A stretch of 64,000 nucleotides of DNA from VRUE01 sp963840565 (GCA_963840565.1 CAWIZH010000002.1:930001-994000); one strand, 5' to 3'; shown: positions 26,525-35,643, counted from the stretch's first letter. The notes: generated by a model from the letters alone, not told the origin. A program made the numbers and translations.

Positions 26525-27540
26525 CAGGCCTCCACCGCGATGCTCTCGGAGACCTTGACCGCGGCGCGCAGGTGGGCCGAGCGCGAGCGCGGATTGGTCG
26601 CGATCTCCTCGGGGCCGGGAGCGACGGCGCGGCGGGTCAGCAGCTCGGCTTCGGGCTCGCGGCCGCAGACGCAGACGGGAAGCTCGGGCGGGCAGACGCA
26701 GCCGCGGGCGCGCTCGGCGAGGAAGCGCTTGGCGCGGCGGTCCTCGAGCGAGTGGAAGGCGATCGTGGCGAGGCGTCCGCCCATCGGCAGCATGTCCCAA
26801 GCGGTCGGCAGCGCGTCGTCGAGCGAGTCGAGCTCGCCGTTGACGGCGATCCGGATCGCCTGGAAGCTGCGCTTCGCCGGGTGGCCACCGCCGAAGCGGG
26901 CCGAGGCCGGCATCCCGGCTTTGATCGCGTCGACCAGCTCGGAAGTGGTGGCAAGCGGGCGGCGCCTGGTGATCTCACGGGCGATCCCGCCGGCGTAGCG
27001 CTCCTCGCCGAAGCGGCGCAGCACCTGCGCCAAGCGCGACTCCGGCCACTCGTTGACGACGTCGGCGGCGCTCAGCTGCTGGCGGGTGTCCATGCGCATA
27101 TCGAGGGGGGCGTCGTATGAATAGGAGAAGCCCCGCTCCCAGGCGTCGACCTGCATCGAGGACATTCCGAGGTCCATGTAGACCATCTCTGGGCGAATTC
27201 CTTCGCCGCGCAGGGTGCGAAGCCCTGCCGCGAAGTCGGTTGCGACGAAGCGGGTCGCGCAGGGCGCCTCGGCGGCGAAGGCCTCGTAACGGGCCTCGGC
27301 GGCCGGGTCGCGGTCGATGCAGATCAGCGTCCCGCTCGGGCCGAGGGCGGCGGCGACGCGACGCGCGTGGCCGCCACCGCCGAAGGTGCAGTCGACCGCG
27401 ATCTGCCCGGGCTGCGGGGCAAGCAGCTCGGTCAGCTCGGCGGCGAGGACGGGTTGGTGCTCGGTCGTCATAAAGAAGAGGTTTGCGCGATTCGCCGGCG
27501 GGCGGTCGAAGTCGACGGCTTGCTGCGCTCGGGCCGCCAT
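26524..27540 (-). CDS. rsmH: 16S rRNA (cytosine1402-N4)-methyltransferase
   Basis: About 338 residues. Family motifs: HQPVLAAELTELL, DCTFGGGGHARRV (SAM binding), MDLGMSSMQVDAWERGFSY, and FHSLEDRRAKRFL, plus a Cys cluster (CVCPPELPVCVCGREPE). It N4-methylates C1402 in 16S rRNA. I choose the ATG at 27538-27540, two bases past the mraZ stop; the ATG at 27469-27471 (MTTEHQPVLA) would give a start closer to other RsmH proteins and is a reasonable alternative. Confidence 0.94.
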   Translation of the reverse strand: MAARAQQAVDFDRPPANRANLFFMTTEHQPVLAAELTELLAPQPGQIAVDCTFGGGGHARRVAAALGPSGTLICIDRDPAAEARYEAFAAEAPCATRFVATDFAAGLRTLRGEGIRPEMVYMDLGMSSMQVDAWERGFSYSYDAPLDMRMDTRQQLSAADVVNEWPESRLAQVLRRFGEERYAGGIAREITRRRPLATTSELVDAIKAGMPASARFGGGHPAKRSFQAIRIAVNGELDSLDDALPTAWDMLPMGGRLATIAFHSLEDRRAKRFLAERARGCVCPPELPVCVCGREPEAELLTRRAVAPGPEEIATNPRSRSAHLRAAVKVSESIAVEA

Positions 27541-27541
27541 C

Positions 27542-27985
27542 TCACTCAGGCGCTCCACTCGCGGCCAGGCCCTCGGCAATCTCCGGCGCCGAGGCGTCGA
27601 GCTCGGCCTCCTGCTTCGCCCAGGCCGCGGCGTTCCAGATCTCCAGGTACTCACCGGTGCCGACGACGACGCAGGGACCGGCGAGGCCGGCGTGCTCGAT
27701 CAGCGGCCTGGGCACGCGGATGCGGCCGGCGGAGTCGAGCTTCTCATCGAAGGAACCGCCGTGGAAGCGGCGGCGCAGCTGGCGCGCGTCGCGGCCGAAA
27801 GGACTGTGCGGCGAGAGAAAGCGGTCGGAGAGCTGCTCGAACTCCTCGGTCGTGTGCACCCAGACGCAGGGGTCGAAGCCCTTGGACAGAACAACGCCAT
27901 CGGAGAGGGCGGCCCGGAACCTGGAGGGAACGGTAAGGCGATCCTTGGAATCGAGACTGTGCTCGTAGAGGCCCCGAAATGCCAC
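27542..27985 (-). CDS. mraZ: MraZ, transcriptional regulator of the dcw cluster
   Basis: A 147-residue protein with two SpoVT/AbrB-like MraZ repeats (GLYEHSLDSKDRLTVPSRFR and GGSFDEKLDSAGRIRVPRPL). It starts with GTG (27983-27985) preceded by AAAGGAA. MraZ represses its own promoter by binding TGGG-type repeats; such repeats are present upstream at 28097-28111. It is the first gene of the cluster. Confidence 0.95.
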   Translation of the reverse strand: MAFRGLYEHSLDSKDRLTVPSRFRAALSDGVVLSKGFDPCVWVHTTEEFEQLSDRFLSPHSPFGRDARQLRRRFHGGSFDEKLDSAGRIRVPRPLIEHAGLAGPCVVVGTGEYLEIWNAAAWAKQEAELDASAPEIAEGLAASGAPE

Positions 27986-28026
27986 CGGTCGGGTTCCTTT
28001 CAGTGCGGGCGACCTGGGAAAGAGTT

Positions 28027-28071
28027 AGGACCGGAGTGATGAGGTGGGAGGAACCTCACCACCCCGGTCCT
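28027..28071. repeat. Hairpin F1 in the mraZ leader
   Basis: Outer arms AGGACCGG (28027-28034) and CCGGTCCT (28064-28071) with an inner TGAGGT/ACCTCA stem. It lies about 40-85 bp upstream of the mraZ start, between the TGGG boxes and the gene, so it would form in the mraZ leader transcript. Confidence 0.5.
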
Positions 28072-28096
28072 GGGCTTCAACTCGAGCGGCACAGTA

Positions 28097-28111
28097 CCCC
28101 ACTTCCTCCCA
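28097..28111 (-). promoter_or_regulatory. Candidate MraZ operator (TGGGN repeats)
   Basis: On the minus strand TGGGA-GGAAG-TGGGG reads as two TGGGN boxes with a 5-nt spacer, the spacing known for MraZ operators in E. coli and Mycoplasma. A further TGGGT lies at 28124-28128 out of register. Position about 110 bp upstream of mraZ suits autoregulation. Confidence 0.55.
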
Positions 28112-28169
28112 CTTTGCAACACGACCCAACCCTGCAAGCCCATTTGCAACCACCACCTGCCCTCATCCA

Positions 28170-28220
28170 GGGGGTGTCTGACTTAAGCCACCCAATACGG
28201 GGGTTAAGCTCAGCCACCCC
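28170..28220. repeat. Imperfect inverted repeat F2
   Basis: GGGGTGTCTGACTTAA and TTAAGCTCAGCCACCCC (two interruptions) flank GCCACCCAATACGGGGG. On the minus strand the loop reads CCCCCGTATTGGGTGG followed by TTAAGTCAGACACCCC, closely matching repeat A. It touches the 5' end of the next plus-strand gene, whose start codon is missing. Confidence 0.6.
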
Positions 28221-29055
28221 GAGGACGCTCCCGACGACGCCAACGACCTGCGCGGCTTTCACTTCCGGCGGCTGCTGGGCAAGCCGCTGACCTGGCTCGT
28301 CATCGCTCTCTTCGTTCTGGCGGCCGGAACCGCGGCCGGCGTCTATCTCGGTGCCGCGATCGGTGCGGGGGCCGCCGTCGCGATGCTGCTGATCTCCCTG
28401 CTGGTCGTCTTCGCGATCGCCGACCGGCGCTCCGAAACCGACTTCTACGCGGTCTACGCCGCCCAGCGCAACATGGCCCTATCCGGCCAAGGCGAGGTAC
28501 GGGCGGCAACGCCGCTTCTGTGCATCGGCAGCGCCCGTTACGCCACGCACAGCTTCACCGGCTCGCTCGGCGATGGCATCGACGGCGTACTCGCCCTTTA
28601 CACCTACGAGGAAACGACGAGTACCGCGCAAAGGACAGCAGACCAGCTACTACCACTACACGATCTGCATGGTCGACGTGCCCGAGTGCGATGCTCGGGT
28701 TCCCGAACTCCTCTGTCATCGCAAGTCCGGCCTCCGTGCTTTGGCGGGTCTGGAGGACGCCTTCCGCAAATCCAGACAGCGGGTCCAACTCGAGAGCGAG
28801 GCGCTCGACGAGCGCTACGAGATCTTCTCCCTCAAGGAGCAGGATCAGGTCTGGCTGCACCGCCTCTTCTCCCCTACCTTCGTCGTCTGGCTCGCCGAAG
28901 AAACGCCGAAGAAGTTTGCCTTCGAGCTCGTCAGCGGCACCCTCTGCTGCTACGTCAACGGCCACAAGAAAAGCGCCGCCGAGCTCGACGCCGTGCGCGA
29001 CGCCGCGGCCGCGGTCTCCCGTCGCCTGCGCGAGGAGTCAGCGCAAAGCAGCTAG
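28203..29055 (+). CDS. Uncharacterised membrane-anchored protein, frameshifted, start unclear
   Basis: Two frames combine to a protein of about 280 residues that I do not recognise. The first part holds two close membrane segments (LTWLVIALFVLAAGTAAGVY and AVAMLLISLLVVFAIADR), then a cytoplasmic-looking domain. Near 28610-28630 the frame shifts by one, after GVLALYTYEE, and continues QTSYYHYTICMVDVPECDAR to WLHRLFSPTFVVWLAEETPK. The open frame upstream has no ATG, GTG or TTG before 28383, and its 5' edge lies in repeat F2, so either the start is in another frame (a GTG at 28174 is possible) or the element has displaced it. Confidence 0.6.
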
Positions 29056-29061
29056 GTCCTC

Positions 29062-30036
29062 CTAAAGGCCCTTGACGAGCGCCCCGACGTTGCGGCTGGA
29101 GAAATACGGCCCGTAGGTGTGGGTGAAGTTCCTGATGTGACCGTAGGTGGTGATGCCGCCAACCTCGGTGCCTTCGTTGATCAGCCAGGGACCGCCGCTG
29201 GCGCCCTCACCCATATAACAACCGACACCGAGCGATGGTGGTCCGCCAAGTGGATATGTGAGCCGATCGTCCCCGGAGAAGCGCCCGTCGCACTCCTGCA
29301 TGTTCTTGCGCTCCGGGCCTCCGGGGTAGCCGAGCACTTGGTATTCCTGGTCGCGAGCCCGGTCGGTGGCGATCGGTATCCCTCCCCCAACCGCATCGGC
29401 GACGTTCTGACCTTCCGCGTTGGGACGCGTGAGCACCGCCGCCATGTCGTAGTTCTCGTTGATGCTGCGCAGCCAGGGCCTGGGCATGAACCCCTTGCGC
29501 CCGATGAACTCGCCGAACGGAGCCTGACCGTGCGAGTAGTCGGGGACGAAGTCGAAGTAGCGGGCCGCGGTCGGGATCAGGTGGCCCGGAAGGATGCTGT
29601 AGAGGCAGTGCCCGGCGGTGAGAACGAGCTGGCGGCTGGGACTGTCGATCGCCGTGCCGGAGCAGAAGCCGGCGAAGTTGCCGACCTTGAGGAAGACCCG
29701 CCCGACGGCGGTGAAGGGCGGCTGGGTTGTGTTGGGGACGCTGGCAAAGCTGGCGCTGGCCAGTTCATCGCGCCGCTCGAATCCGCCGGCGGAAGGCTGG
29801 CTGAGAATCTGATCCAGCGGCCTGGCACTGCGCATCCGCGCCGGAGTCCAGTAGCGGGCGACGGCCGCCTCACCGGCGGAAACACTTGCCATATTTGCGG
29901 CAGGCGTAATCGCAAGGCTTACCCGCGCCGTCGCGCCGGCATGAGCGGGAAAACTGAAGAGCACGGGCAGGATCGCCAGGCTCGAGAGCCGGCGTAGCCT
30001 GCGCAGCGTCGAACTCGGCGGATCGGAGCAGCGCAT
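29062..30036 (-). CDS. Secreted trypsin-like serine protease (V8/S1-type)
   Basis: A 324-residue exported protease. Signal peptide with basic start and hydrophobic core (LRRLRRLSSLAILPVLFSFPA, cut near AHA-GA). The catalytic triad is visible: His in VLTAGHCLYS, Asp in NENYDMAAVLTRP, Ser in GEGASGGPWL. Disulphide-forming cysteines flank the His and Ser. Family members cleave extracellular peptides; specificity is unknown. The ATG at 30034-30036 has a TACTCT -10-like box about ten bases upstream, so it could be leaderless or nearly so. Convergent with the preceding membrane-protein gene. Confidence 0.85.
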   Translation of the reverse strand: MRCSDPPSSTLRRLRRLSSLAILPVLFSFPAHAGATARVSLAITPAANMASVSAGEAAVARYWTPARMRSARPLDQILSQPSAGGFERRDELASASFASVPNTTQPPFTAVGRVFLKVGNFAGFCSGTAIDSPSRQLVLTAGHCLYSILPGHLIPTAARYFDFVPDYSHGQAPFGEFIGRKGFMPRPWLRSINENYDMAAVLTRPNAEGQNVADAVGGGIPIATDRARDQEYQVLGYPGGPERKNMQECDGRFSGDDRLTYPLGGPPSLGVGCYMGEGASGGPWLINEGTEVGGITTYGHIRNFTHTYGPYFSSRNVGALVKGL

Positions 30037-30073
30037 CGGTCGTTTGAGAGTAGCCCAAGGCGATAAGACCGCG

Positions 30074-30896
30074 CTAAAACCCACTGAGCAGGACGTCGGC
30101 GTTGGCGATCAGGGCGGCGGTGATCATCAGCAGGACCGAGGGGACGAGGACGAGGGCGACGACGAGCTGGATCTTGGGAGCGGCGCGGGCGGCGCGTTCC
30201 TCAACCGCGCGGCGCTGATCGCGCCGCAGGGCGCTGGACTGACGGCGGAGCTGGCCGGCCAGGGGCGAGCCAAAGCGACGGGAACGCTCGATCGCCGCAC
30301 AGAGGCCGGCGATCTCGCCGCCGGGCACCCGAGCGCGGAGCGAGCGCAGGGACTCGCCCAGAGGCCGGCCGCAGGAGAGCTCGGCGACGGTCATCCGCAG
30401 CTCGTCCGCCAGCGGTCCCTCGGTTTTTGCCAGCTCGGCGAAGCCGGCTGCGGCGCTGCGCCCCGAGGCAGCGCCGACTGCGAGCAAGTCGAATGCATCG
30501 GGAAGCGCTCCGCGCAGGCGACGGCTGCGCAAGCGCGCTCGCCGCTCGAGCAGGGCATCGGGGACGAAGGAAGCCCGCGGCCGGCATCGCTACCGCGACG
30601 AGCAAGGCGATGCGCCCTGGCGCCGCCGGAATGACAGCGAGCGCCGTCAGCCCACCGAGTGCCGCAAACGCCAGCTTCGCGAGCAGAACCGCCGCGAGCG
30701 AGAGGCGAGGCTCGAGGCCGGCGCGGGCGATCCGCTCGGGGAGGCCGAGGCGCAGCGCCGCCCTCGCCGCCCGACCGCTCTCTCCGAGGTCAAACCGCAG
30801 ACGCCCACTCGCCGGCCCACGCGCGACGAGAAGCTCGCGGCCACCCGCGCAGGCGGCCAGGACGGCGAGCGCCGCGAGGGCGCCGGCGAGGCTCAA
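30074..30896 (-). CDS. tadC: TadC-like type II secretion F domain protein, frameshifted
   Basis: Composite of about 273 codons. N-terminal frame starts MSLAGALAALAVLAACAGGR with two membrane helices; after a one-base shift near 30564-30572 the second frame reads RLRGALPDAFDLLAVGAASG and ends with helices KIQLVVALVLVPSVLLMITAAL. The PDAFDLLA stretch is typical of the GspF/TadC family, which forms the inner-membrane platform of Tad pili or related secretion systems. The start overlaps the tadB stop (ATGA). Confidence 0.82.
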
Positions 30897-31750
30897 GCGG
30901 CCACCTGCGAAAGGCGGCGGATCGCGACGAAGCCGGCGAGTTGGAGCGCGGCTGCAAGCGCAAGCAGGGTCGCGGAGGCCGGGCCACCGAGCACCTTGGC
31001 CAGAAACCCGGGCTGCAATAGCTCGGCGAAGAGGGCGCCGCCGCTCGGCATCGCGACGACGAGCAAGCCGGTGAAGCGCGCCTGCGAGGTCGCCGCCCTG
31101 GCGTCTTCGGCCGCCCGATCACGCTCCGCCGCGCCCTCGGCGAAGCGCCGCAGCAAGCCAGCGAGATCGCCGCCGGCGAGGCGCTGACTGAGCAGGGCGG
31201 CGGCGAAGGCGTCGACCCGCGGCGAGCGCATGCGGCGGCGCCAAGCCGCGACCGCGTCCCCCGTCGCAGCGCCGAGGTCGAGCTCGGCGCCAAGGCGGGC
31301 AAGCTCGACCGCCGGCGGGCCGTCGAGCGATGCCGCCGCGGCGGGCAACGAGGCTCGCAGCGAGCGGCCGGCGCTGAGCGAGTCGGCGACGGCAAGCGCG
31401 ACATCGGGCAGCGCCCGCTCGACCGCGCGGCGATAGCGCTTGCGCCGGGCCTTGATCGCCCAGCCTGCCAGCGCCGGGCCGGCGACGGCAAGCGGCAGCG
31501 CCAGCGTCGCTCCGGCCAAGAACCAACCGCCGAGAATCGCGGCGCCGGCGCCGAGGACGGCAAGCCGGCGGCGCTCGCCGACCGACGGCGAATACCCCTC
31601 GCGCCCGGCCCGGTTCAGCGGCTCCAGCGCCACCCTCACCCAGCGGGCAAGGGCCGGGGTCGCCAGCACCGCCTCGCGCGCGCCGACCGCAGCGAGACCG
31701 CCCGCCGCCGCCCCGGCAAGGGTGAGCAACGGCCCCGGCCCGCCGATCAT
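30893..31750 (-). CDS. tadB: TadB-like type II secretion F domain protein
   Basis: A 285-residue membrane protein. It has N-terminal helices (PLLTLAGAAAGGLAAVGARE and LAVLGAGAAILGGWFLAGAT), the GspF core ALPDVALAVADSLSAGRSLR, and a C-terminal helix pair. With TadC it forms the heteromeric platform turned by the TadA ATPase. The ATG at 31748-31750 overlaps the tadA stop, and its stop overlaps tadC, so expression is coupled. Confidence 0.88.
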   Translation of the reverse strand: MIGGPGPLLTLAGAAAGGLAAVGAREAVLATPALARWVRVALEPLNRAGREGYSPSVGERRRLAVLGAGAAILGGWFLAGATLALPLAVAGPALAGWAIKARRKRYRRAVERALPDVALAVADSLSAGRSLRASLPAAAASLDGPPAVELARLGAELDLGAATGDAVAAWRRRMRSPRVDAFAAALLSQRLAGGDLAGLLRRFAEGAAERDRAAEDARAATSQARFTGLLVVAMPSGGALFAELLQPGFLAKVLGGPASATLLALAAALQLAGFVAIRRLSQVAA

Positions 31751-32890
31751 CGTGCGACCGAGCAGTCGAGGGCGCGCACCGCGGTCGCCCCCGCCGCTCG
31801 CACGACCTCGGCGATCTCGACCACCTGACGGGCGCCGTCGCGCCGTCGCTCGAGGTGAACGACGAGGTCGATCCCCCGCTGCACCTGCTCGGCGATCGCC
31901 TCGTGCGGCAGCCCCACGCCCGCCATCAGCGCCAGGGTCTCGAGCCGGCCGAGCGCATCGGCCGGAGAGTTGGCGTGGACCGTAGAGAGGGCGCCGTCGT
32001 GGCCGGTGTTGAGCGCGGTCAGCAGGTCGAGCGCCTCCGCCCCACGCACCTCGCCGATCACGATCCGGTCCGGCCGCATCCGCAAGCGCGTTGCGCAGGA
32101 GGTCGCGCACGGTCACCTCACCTCTCCCCTCGACGCTGGCCGGCCGGCTCTCGAGCCTGACCACGTGCGGTTGCTGCAGGCGCAGCTCGGCGGCATCCTC
32201 GATCGTCACCACCCGCTCGCCGGGGGCGATGAAGCTCGACAGCGCGTTGAGCAGCGTCGTCTTGCCCGAGCCGGTCCCACCGCTGATCAGAAGGCTGCTG
32301 CGTCTGGCCACGGCCGCCTGCAGCAACTCGCATTGGGCCGAGCTCAGCGTGCCCAGCTCGACCAACTTGCCGGGACCCGGACGCTCGACGCCGAAGCGGC
32401 GGATCGAGAGCGCCGGCCCGTCGATCGCCAGCGGCGGAATCACCACGTTGACGCGGGAGCCGTCGGCGAGGCGCGCGTCGACCATCGGGCTCAGCTCGTC
32501 GATCCGCCGTCCCAGCGGGGCGAGGATGCGCTCGATCGCGTTGCGCAGCTCCTCTTCGTCACCGAAGCGGACACTGGTGGCTTCGATCTTCCCCGCCCGC
32601 TCGACGTAGATGCTCGCGGGCCCGTTGACCATCACCTCCTCAACCGCGGGGTCGGCGAGCAGATCCTCGAGCGGGCCGAGGCCGACCGTGTCGCGGACGA
32701 TGCGGGTCTCGACCGCGGCCCGATCGTCGTCGCCCAAAAGCGCCGCCTGCTCGGCCACCAAGTCGCGGACCTCATCGGCCAGCTCCGCGACGGGCGTGCG
32801 GCCGGCCGCCGCCTCGGTGCGCCGCCGCTCGATCAAGCGCGCTCGCAGCGAGCCGGACAGATCCTCGATATGCCGCTCCCTCGCCCCCAC
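31747..32890 (-). CDS. tadA: TadA/CpaF secretion ATPase, frameshifted
   Basis: Composite of about 380 codons. The N-terminal frame carries the CpaF domain (LADPAVEEVMVNGPASIYVE), Walker A LISGGTGSGKTTLLNAL and the Asp box TIEDAAELRLQQPHVVRLE. Near 32085-32091 an extra base shifts the frame; the rest continues RMRPDRIVIGEVRGAEALDL (Walker B, VIGEVRG) and the His box STVHANSPADALGRLE. It powers assembly of Tad/Flp-type pili. The shift lies inside NALRMRPDR, the most conserved block, so it is probably a consensus error. Confidence 0.9.
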
Positions 32891-32893
32891 CGC

Positions 32894-33550
32894 TCAGCCC
32901 TCCGGCAAGAGGGTCAACTTGCGGGCGAAGCTTTCGGCGGCGATCAGGTGCAGCGCCTGGTCCTTGGTCAGGCCGAGCGTCGCAGCCGAAGCGCCACCGG
33001 GACCAGGACCGTCGGCTCCTGGTCCCAGAGCGAGGAGCGGGACTCCCGTCGCGGCGACATAGGTCCGGCCGGGGCCGGTTCCCGTCGGTTCGGTCGTTAC
33101 CACCACATCCACCTTTGCGCCCCGCGAAGCCGCGCCGGTGGCAAGCAGCGCTTCGGCTCCCGTGACGGTGATCTCGACCGGGTGCCGCTGCGGCCCCAGC
33201 GCCGATCCCGCCGAGCGGCCTCGCCCCGGCGGCCGCAGCTCGGCGGCGAGCAGGTAGGAACCGGCGGCAATCGTGGAAACCGGAACCAGTCCGAGCGCAT
33301 CCGCGGGCACCTTCAGGGCGCCCGGGGGCACGAATCTCGCCGGTACCCGCCGCAACTCCAGCGCACTGTCGATCTGCTCGGGCAAGAGCGGCTTGCCCGC
33401 GTCCAGTCCGCGGGCCGCGACCACGACGGAGCGCAATGGTCCGTAACCGCGGGCGATGCTCGAGCCGTAACCGTCGGCGATCCCGGCTGCCAAAGCCGCG
33501 GCCCCCAGGGCGAGCAAGCCGAAGATCAAGGCCCGCGTCCGCCTGCTCAT
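32894..33550 (-). CDS. cpaB: CpaB/RcpC-like SAF-domain pilus assembly protein
   Basis: A 218-residue protein with an N-terminal membrane anchor (ALIFGLLALGAAALAAGI) and the SAF-like region VVVAARGLDAGKPLLPEQID ... PAGALKVPADALGLVPV-type sequence, followed by a short C-terminal beta domain. CpaB family proteins act on the extracytoplasmic side of Flp/Tad systems. It lies three bases upstream of tadA. The stop overlaps nothing; its start overlaps the kinase gene upstream. Confidence 0.8.
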   Translation of the reverse strand: MSRRTRALIFGLLALGAAALAAGIADGYGSSIARGYGPLRSVVVAARGLDAGKPLLPEQIDSALELRRVPARFVPPGALKVPADALGLVPVSTIAAGSYLLAAELRPPGRGRSAGSALGPQRHPVEITVTGAEALLATGAASRGAKVDVVVTTEPTGTGPGRTYVAATGVPLLALGPGADGPGPGGASAATLGLTKDQALHLIAAESFARKLTLLPEG

Positions 33551-34275
33551 GCAACCCGCCCGGCTTCCGCTTCGGCCACCGGCAGCTCGAGCACCGCCAG
33601 CGAGCCGGCTTCGGCTCGGCGCAGGGCGAAGTCACCGCCGTGGGCGGAAGCGATCCGCCGCACGACCTCGAGGCCGTGGCCGTGGCGGTTGCGCCCGGAG
33701 AGTCGCGCGACCACTTCCGCCGGGCTGTTGCGTCGCCGCCGCGGCCGGCTGGCGCGGCCCGAGTCGACCACCGCGATCCGCAAGCGTCCCTCGCGCATCC
33801 GCGCCGCGACGACAACCGTCGGCCCACCGTGCTCGATCGCGTTGACGATCAGGTTGTCGAGCGCCTGGGCGAGCGCGCAGCGATCGCCGCTGAGGATCGT
33901 GCGACCGGCGTTCCAGCGCAGCTCCAGCGATCCGTCGGCGAGCGTTGACCGCGCCTGCCAGCGGCCGACCGCCGCCTGAACCAGGGAGCGACCGTCAATT
34001 GAGCCCCAGGCCGGCGGCTGCGGCCCACCGTTGATCTCGTGGTCCAGCCGTTCCAGCGCTGCCGCCGCCAGCTCCATCGCGTCCTCGCCTCCGGCCGATG
34101 TCGCCGGCCGCGGGCCGACGGCGAGGGCGACTGCCTGCAGCGGCCTGCGCACCTCGTGCAAGGCCCGGTTGAGGGCGCTGCGCCGCCGGCCGTTTCGCAG
34201 GCCTTGGGCAACCGCGGTCCCCGCCATTGAAAGGACGAGCGGCCAGCCGGCGACGATCTGGGCCGGCTCGATCAT
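33547..34275 (-). CDS. Sensor histidine kinase of the tad operon
   Basis: A 242-residue compact kinase. A short N-terminal membrane segment (IVAGWPLVLSMAGTAVAQGL) precedes the H-box LHEVRRPLQAVALA (phospho-acceptor His), N-box QALDNLIVNAIEHGGP, D-like VVDSGRASR and G-box GHGLEVVRRIASAHGG. No separate sensing domain is present, so the input may come from the membrane segment or a partner. It is coupled (ATGA) to the response-regulator gene upstream and to cpaB downstream, implying a dedicated Tad regulator. Confidence 0.85.
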   Translation of the reverse strand: MIEPAQIVAGWPLVLSMAGTAVAQGLRNGRRRSALNRALHEVRRPLQAVALAVGPRPATSAGGEDAMELAAAALERLDHEINGGPQPPAWGSIDGRSLVQAAVGRWQARSTLADGSLELRWNAGRTILSGDRCALAQALDNLIVNAIEHGGPTVVVAARMREGRLRIAVVDSGRASRPRRRRNSPAEVVARLSGRNRHGHGLEVVRRIASAHGGDFALRRAEAGSLAVLELPVAEAEAGRVA

Positions 34276-34985
34276 CCGTCAATCAGCCTGTAGCCATAGG
34301 CCCAGCAATTGACCACGTACCGCCCGTGCTCGGGGTCGAGTTTGCGCCGCAGGCGACTGGCGTGCGAATCGAGCGTTCGCGTACGAGCCGGGCTCCTGTA
34401 CCCCCAGACCGCCTCGAGCAACTCCCGCTTGGCGAAGACGCGCGACGGATCGCTGACCAGGACCCGCAGCAGGCCGAACTCCTTGTTCGAGAGTGGGACC
34501 TCCCGCTCGCCGACCCAGACCTTGCGCCGGGCCGGATCGACGACGATCTCGCCGGCCCGACAGGGACCTTCCCGACTCTCGAGACCACGCCGCAGGACGG
34601 CACCGATCCGAGCCCGCAGCTCCGGGTGGTGGACCGGCTTGACGAGGTAATCATCCGCCCCGAAGTCGAGGCCGCGGACGCGGTCGGCGTCGGCGCCACG
34701 GCCGCTGAGGACGATTACCGGCAGGCTCGGGTCGAAGCGCGACGTGACCCCATCGGCCTCGCGTATCTCGCGCAACACGTCGAGCCCGGACGCATCGGGC
34801 AGGGTCAGGTCAAGGAGCAGAAGGTCCGGGTGATTGAACCGGCAGAGCCGCAGGGCATCGGAAGCACTCGGCGCCGGCAGCACCCCGAACCCGTCAGCGA
34901 CGAGGTGGTCGCACAACAGCTCGAGGGTCGTCGCGTCGTCCTCGCAGACAACCAAGCTCGCAATCTCTCGTCGCTGGGGAAGCAT
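34272..34985 (-). CDS. OmpR/PhoB-family response regulator
   Basis: A 237-residue regulator with a receiver domain (CEDDATTLELL, phospho-acceptor Asp in LLLLDLTLPDASG, Lys in DDYLVKPVHH) and a C-terminal winged helix (LSNKEFGLLRVLVSDPSRVF, RTLDSHASRLRRKL, VVNCWAYGYRL). It is the first gene of the operon RR-HK-cpaB-tadA-tadB-tadC and probably autoregulates it. The 70-bp leader before it shows no clear operator. Confidence 0.9.
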   Translation of the reverse strand: MLPQRREIASLVVCEDDATTLELLCDHLVADGFGVLPAPSASDALRLCRFNHPDLLLLDLTLPDASGLDVLREIREADGVTSRFDPSLPVIVLSGRGADADRVRGLDFGADDYLVKPVHHPELRARIGAVLRRGLESREGPCRAGEIVVDPARRKVWVGEREVPLSNKEFGLLRVLVSDPSRVFAKRELLEAVWGYRSPARTRTLDSHASRLRRKLDPEHGRYVVNCWAYGYRLIDG

Positions 34986-35055
34986 CTGGCCCCTCTAAGG
35001 GCGCAGCGACAAAAACTCTCCCCCCTGCCAGCGCAATCTCCGGATCCCAATCAGC

Positions 35056-35565
35056 TCAAGAGTCCTCGCAACCAGTTCCGTCGCCGTCGGCATCGAGGCC
35101 GAAGTGGTCTTCGCCGACAACGGTCACGGTGCCGGTGTAATAGGGGCCGTTGCCACTTCCCCCTTCGCAATCGTAGTCGGAGGCCGTGGGGTCCAGACAG
35201 GCCCCGCTGTAGTTCGGATCGCAGTTGGACGCCGCTTCTTCTTCCGCTGCCGCTTGCCGTTCTTCTTCCACCTGTTCGCGGTGTTCATGGGCCCGCCTTT
35301 CGCGTTCGCGCCTGACCCGGCGCGCGTGACGCCGCGCGGCTTCCCGGTGGGCGTGAGCCCGGGCATGGCGAATAGCAGCCTGTCGCTGTGCTCGCTGCCG
35401 CTGGGCTTCCCGTGGCTGATGCGCTTCGGCCAAACCCTGCGATTCGGAGCCGCCGGCAGAGCCGCAGCCGACGCCGGCGAACAGCAGTGCAACCGTCGCC
35501 ACGAGGAGCAGTGGCCGCCAAGCCCATGCCCCGGGTGAACCGCCTAAGCCTGCTCGTCTCCCCAT
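35056..35565 (-). CDS. Lipoprotein-like protein with excalibur-type calcium-binding end
   Basis: About 169 residues. The N-terminus has a signal with a possible lipobox (LLLVATVALLFAGVGCGS). The middle is a highly charged Arg/His/Glu/Ala-rich helix (RRHARRVRRERERRAHEHRE), likely a coiled coil or wall spacer. The end resembles the excalibur domain (CDPNYSGACLDPTASDYDCE ... DHFGLDADGDGTGCE, with DADGDGTGCE as the calcium loop). Excalibur domains occur on secreted, surface-bound proteins. Function unknown. An upstream in-frame start at 35610 is possible but would precede the signal. Confidence 0.75.
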   Translation of the reverse strand: MGRRAGLGGSPGAWAWRPLLLVATVALLFAGVGCGSAGGSESQGLAEAHQPREAQRQRAQRQAAIRHARAHAHREAARRHARRVRRERERRAHEHREQVEEERQAAAEEEAASNCDPNYSGACLDPTASDYDCEGGSGNGPYYTGTVTVVGEDHFGLDADGDGTGCEDS

Positions 35566-35643
35566 TTGCCCACAGTCCTCCCCACCACTCGAGACACCTG
35601 AACGCGGCAAGCATATGCCGTTGAGGCATTGATACGTACCGAG

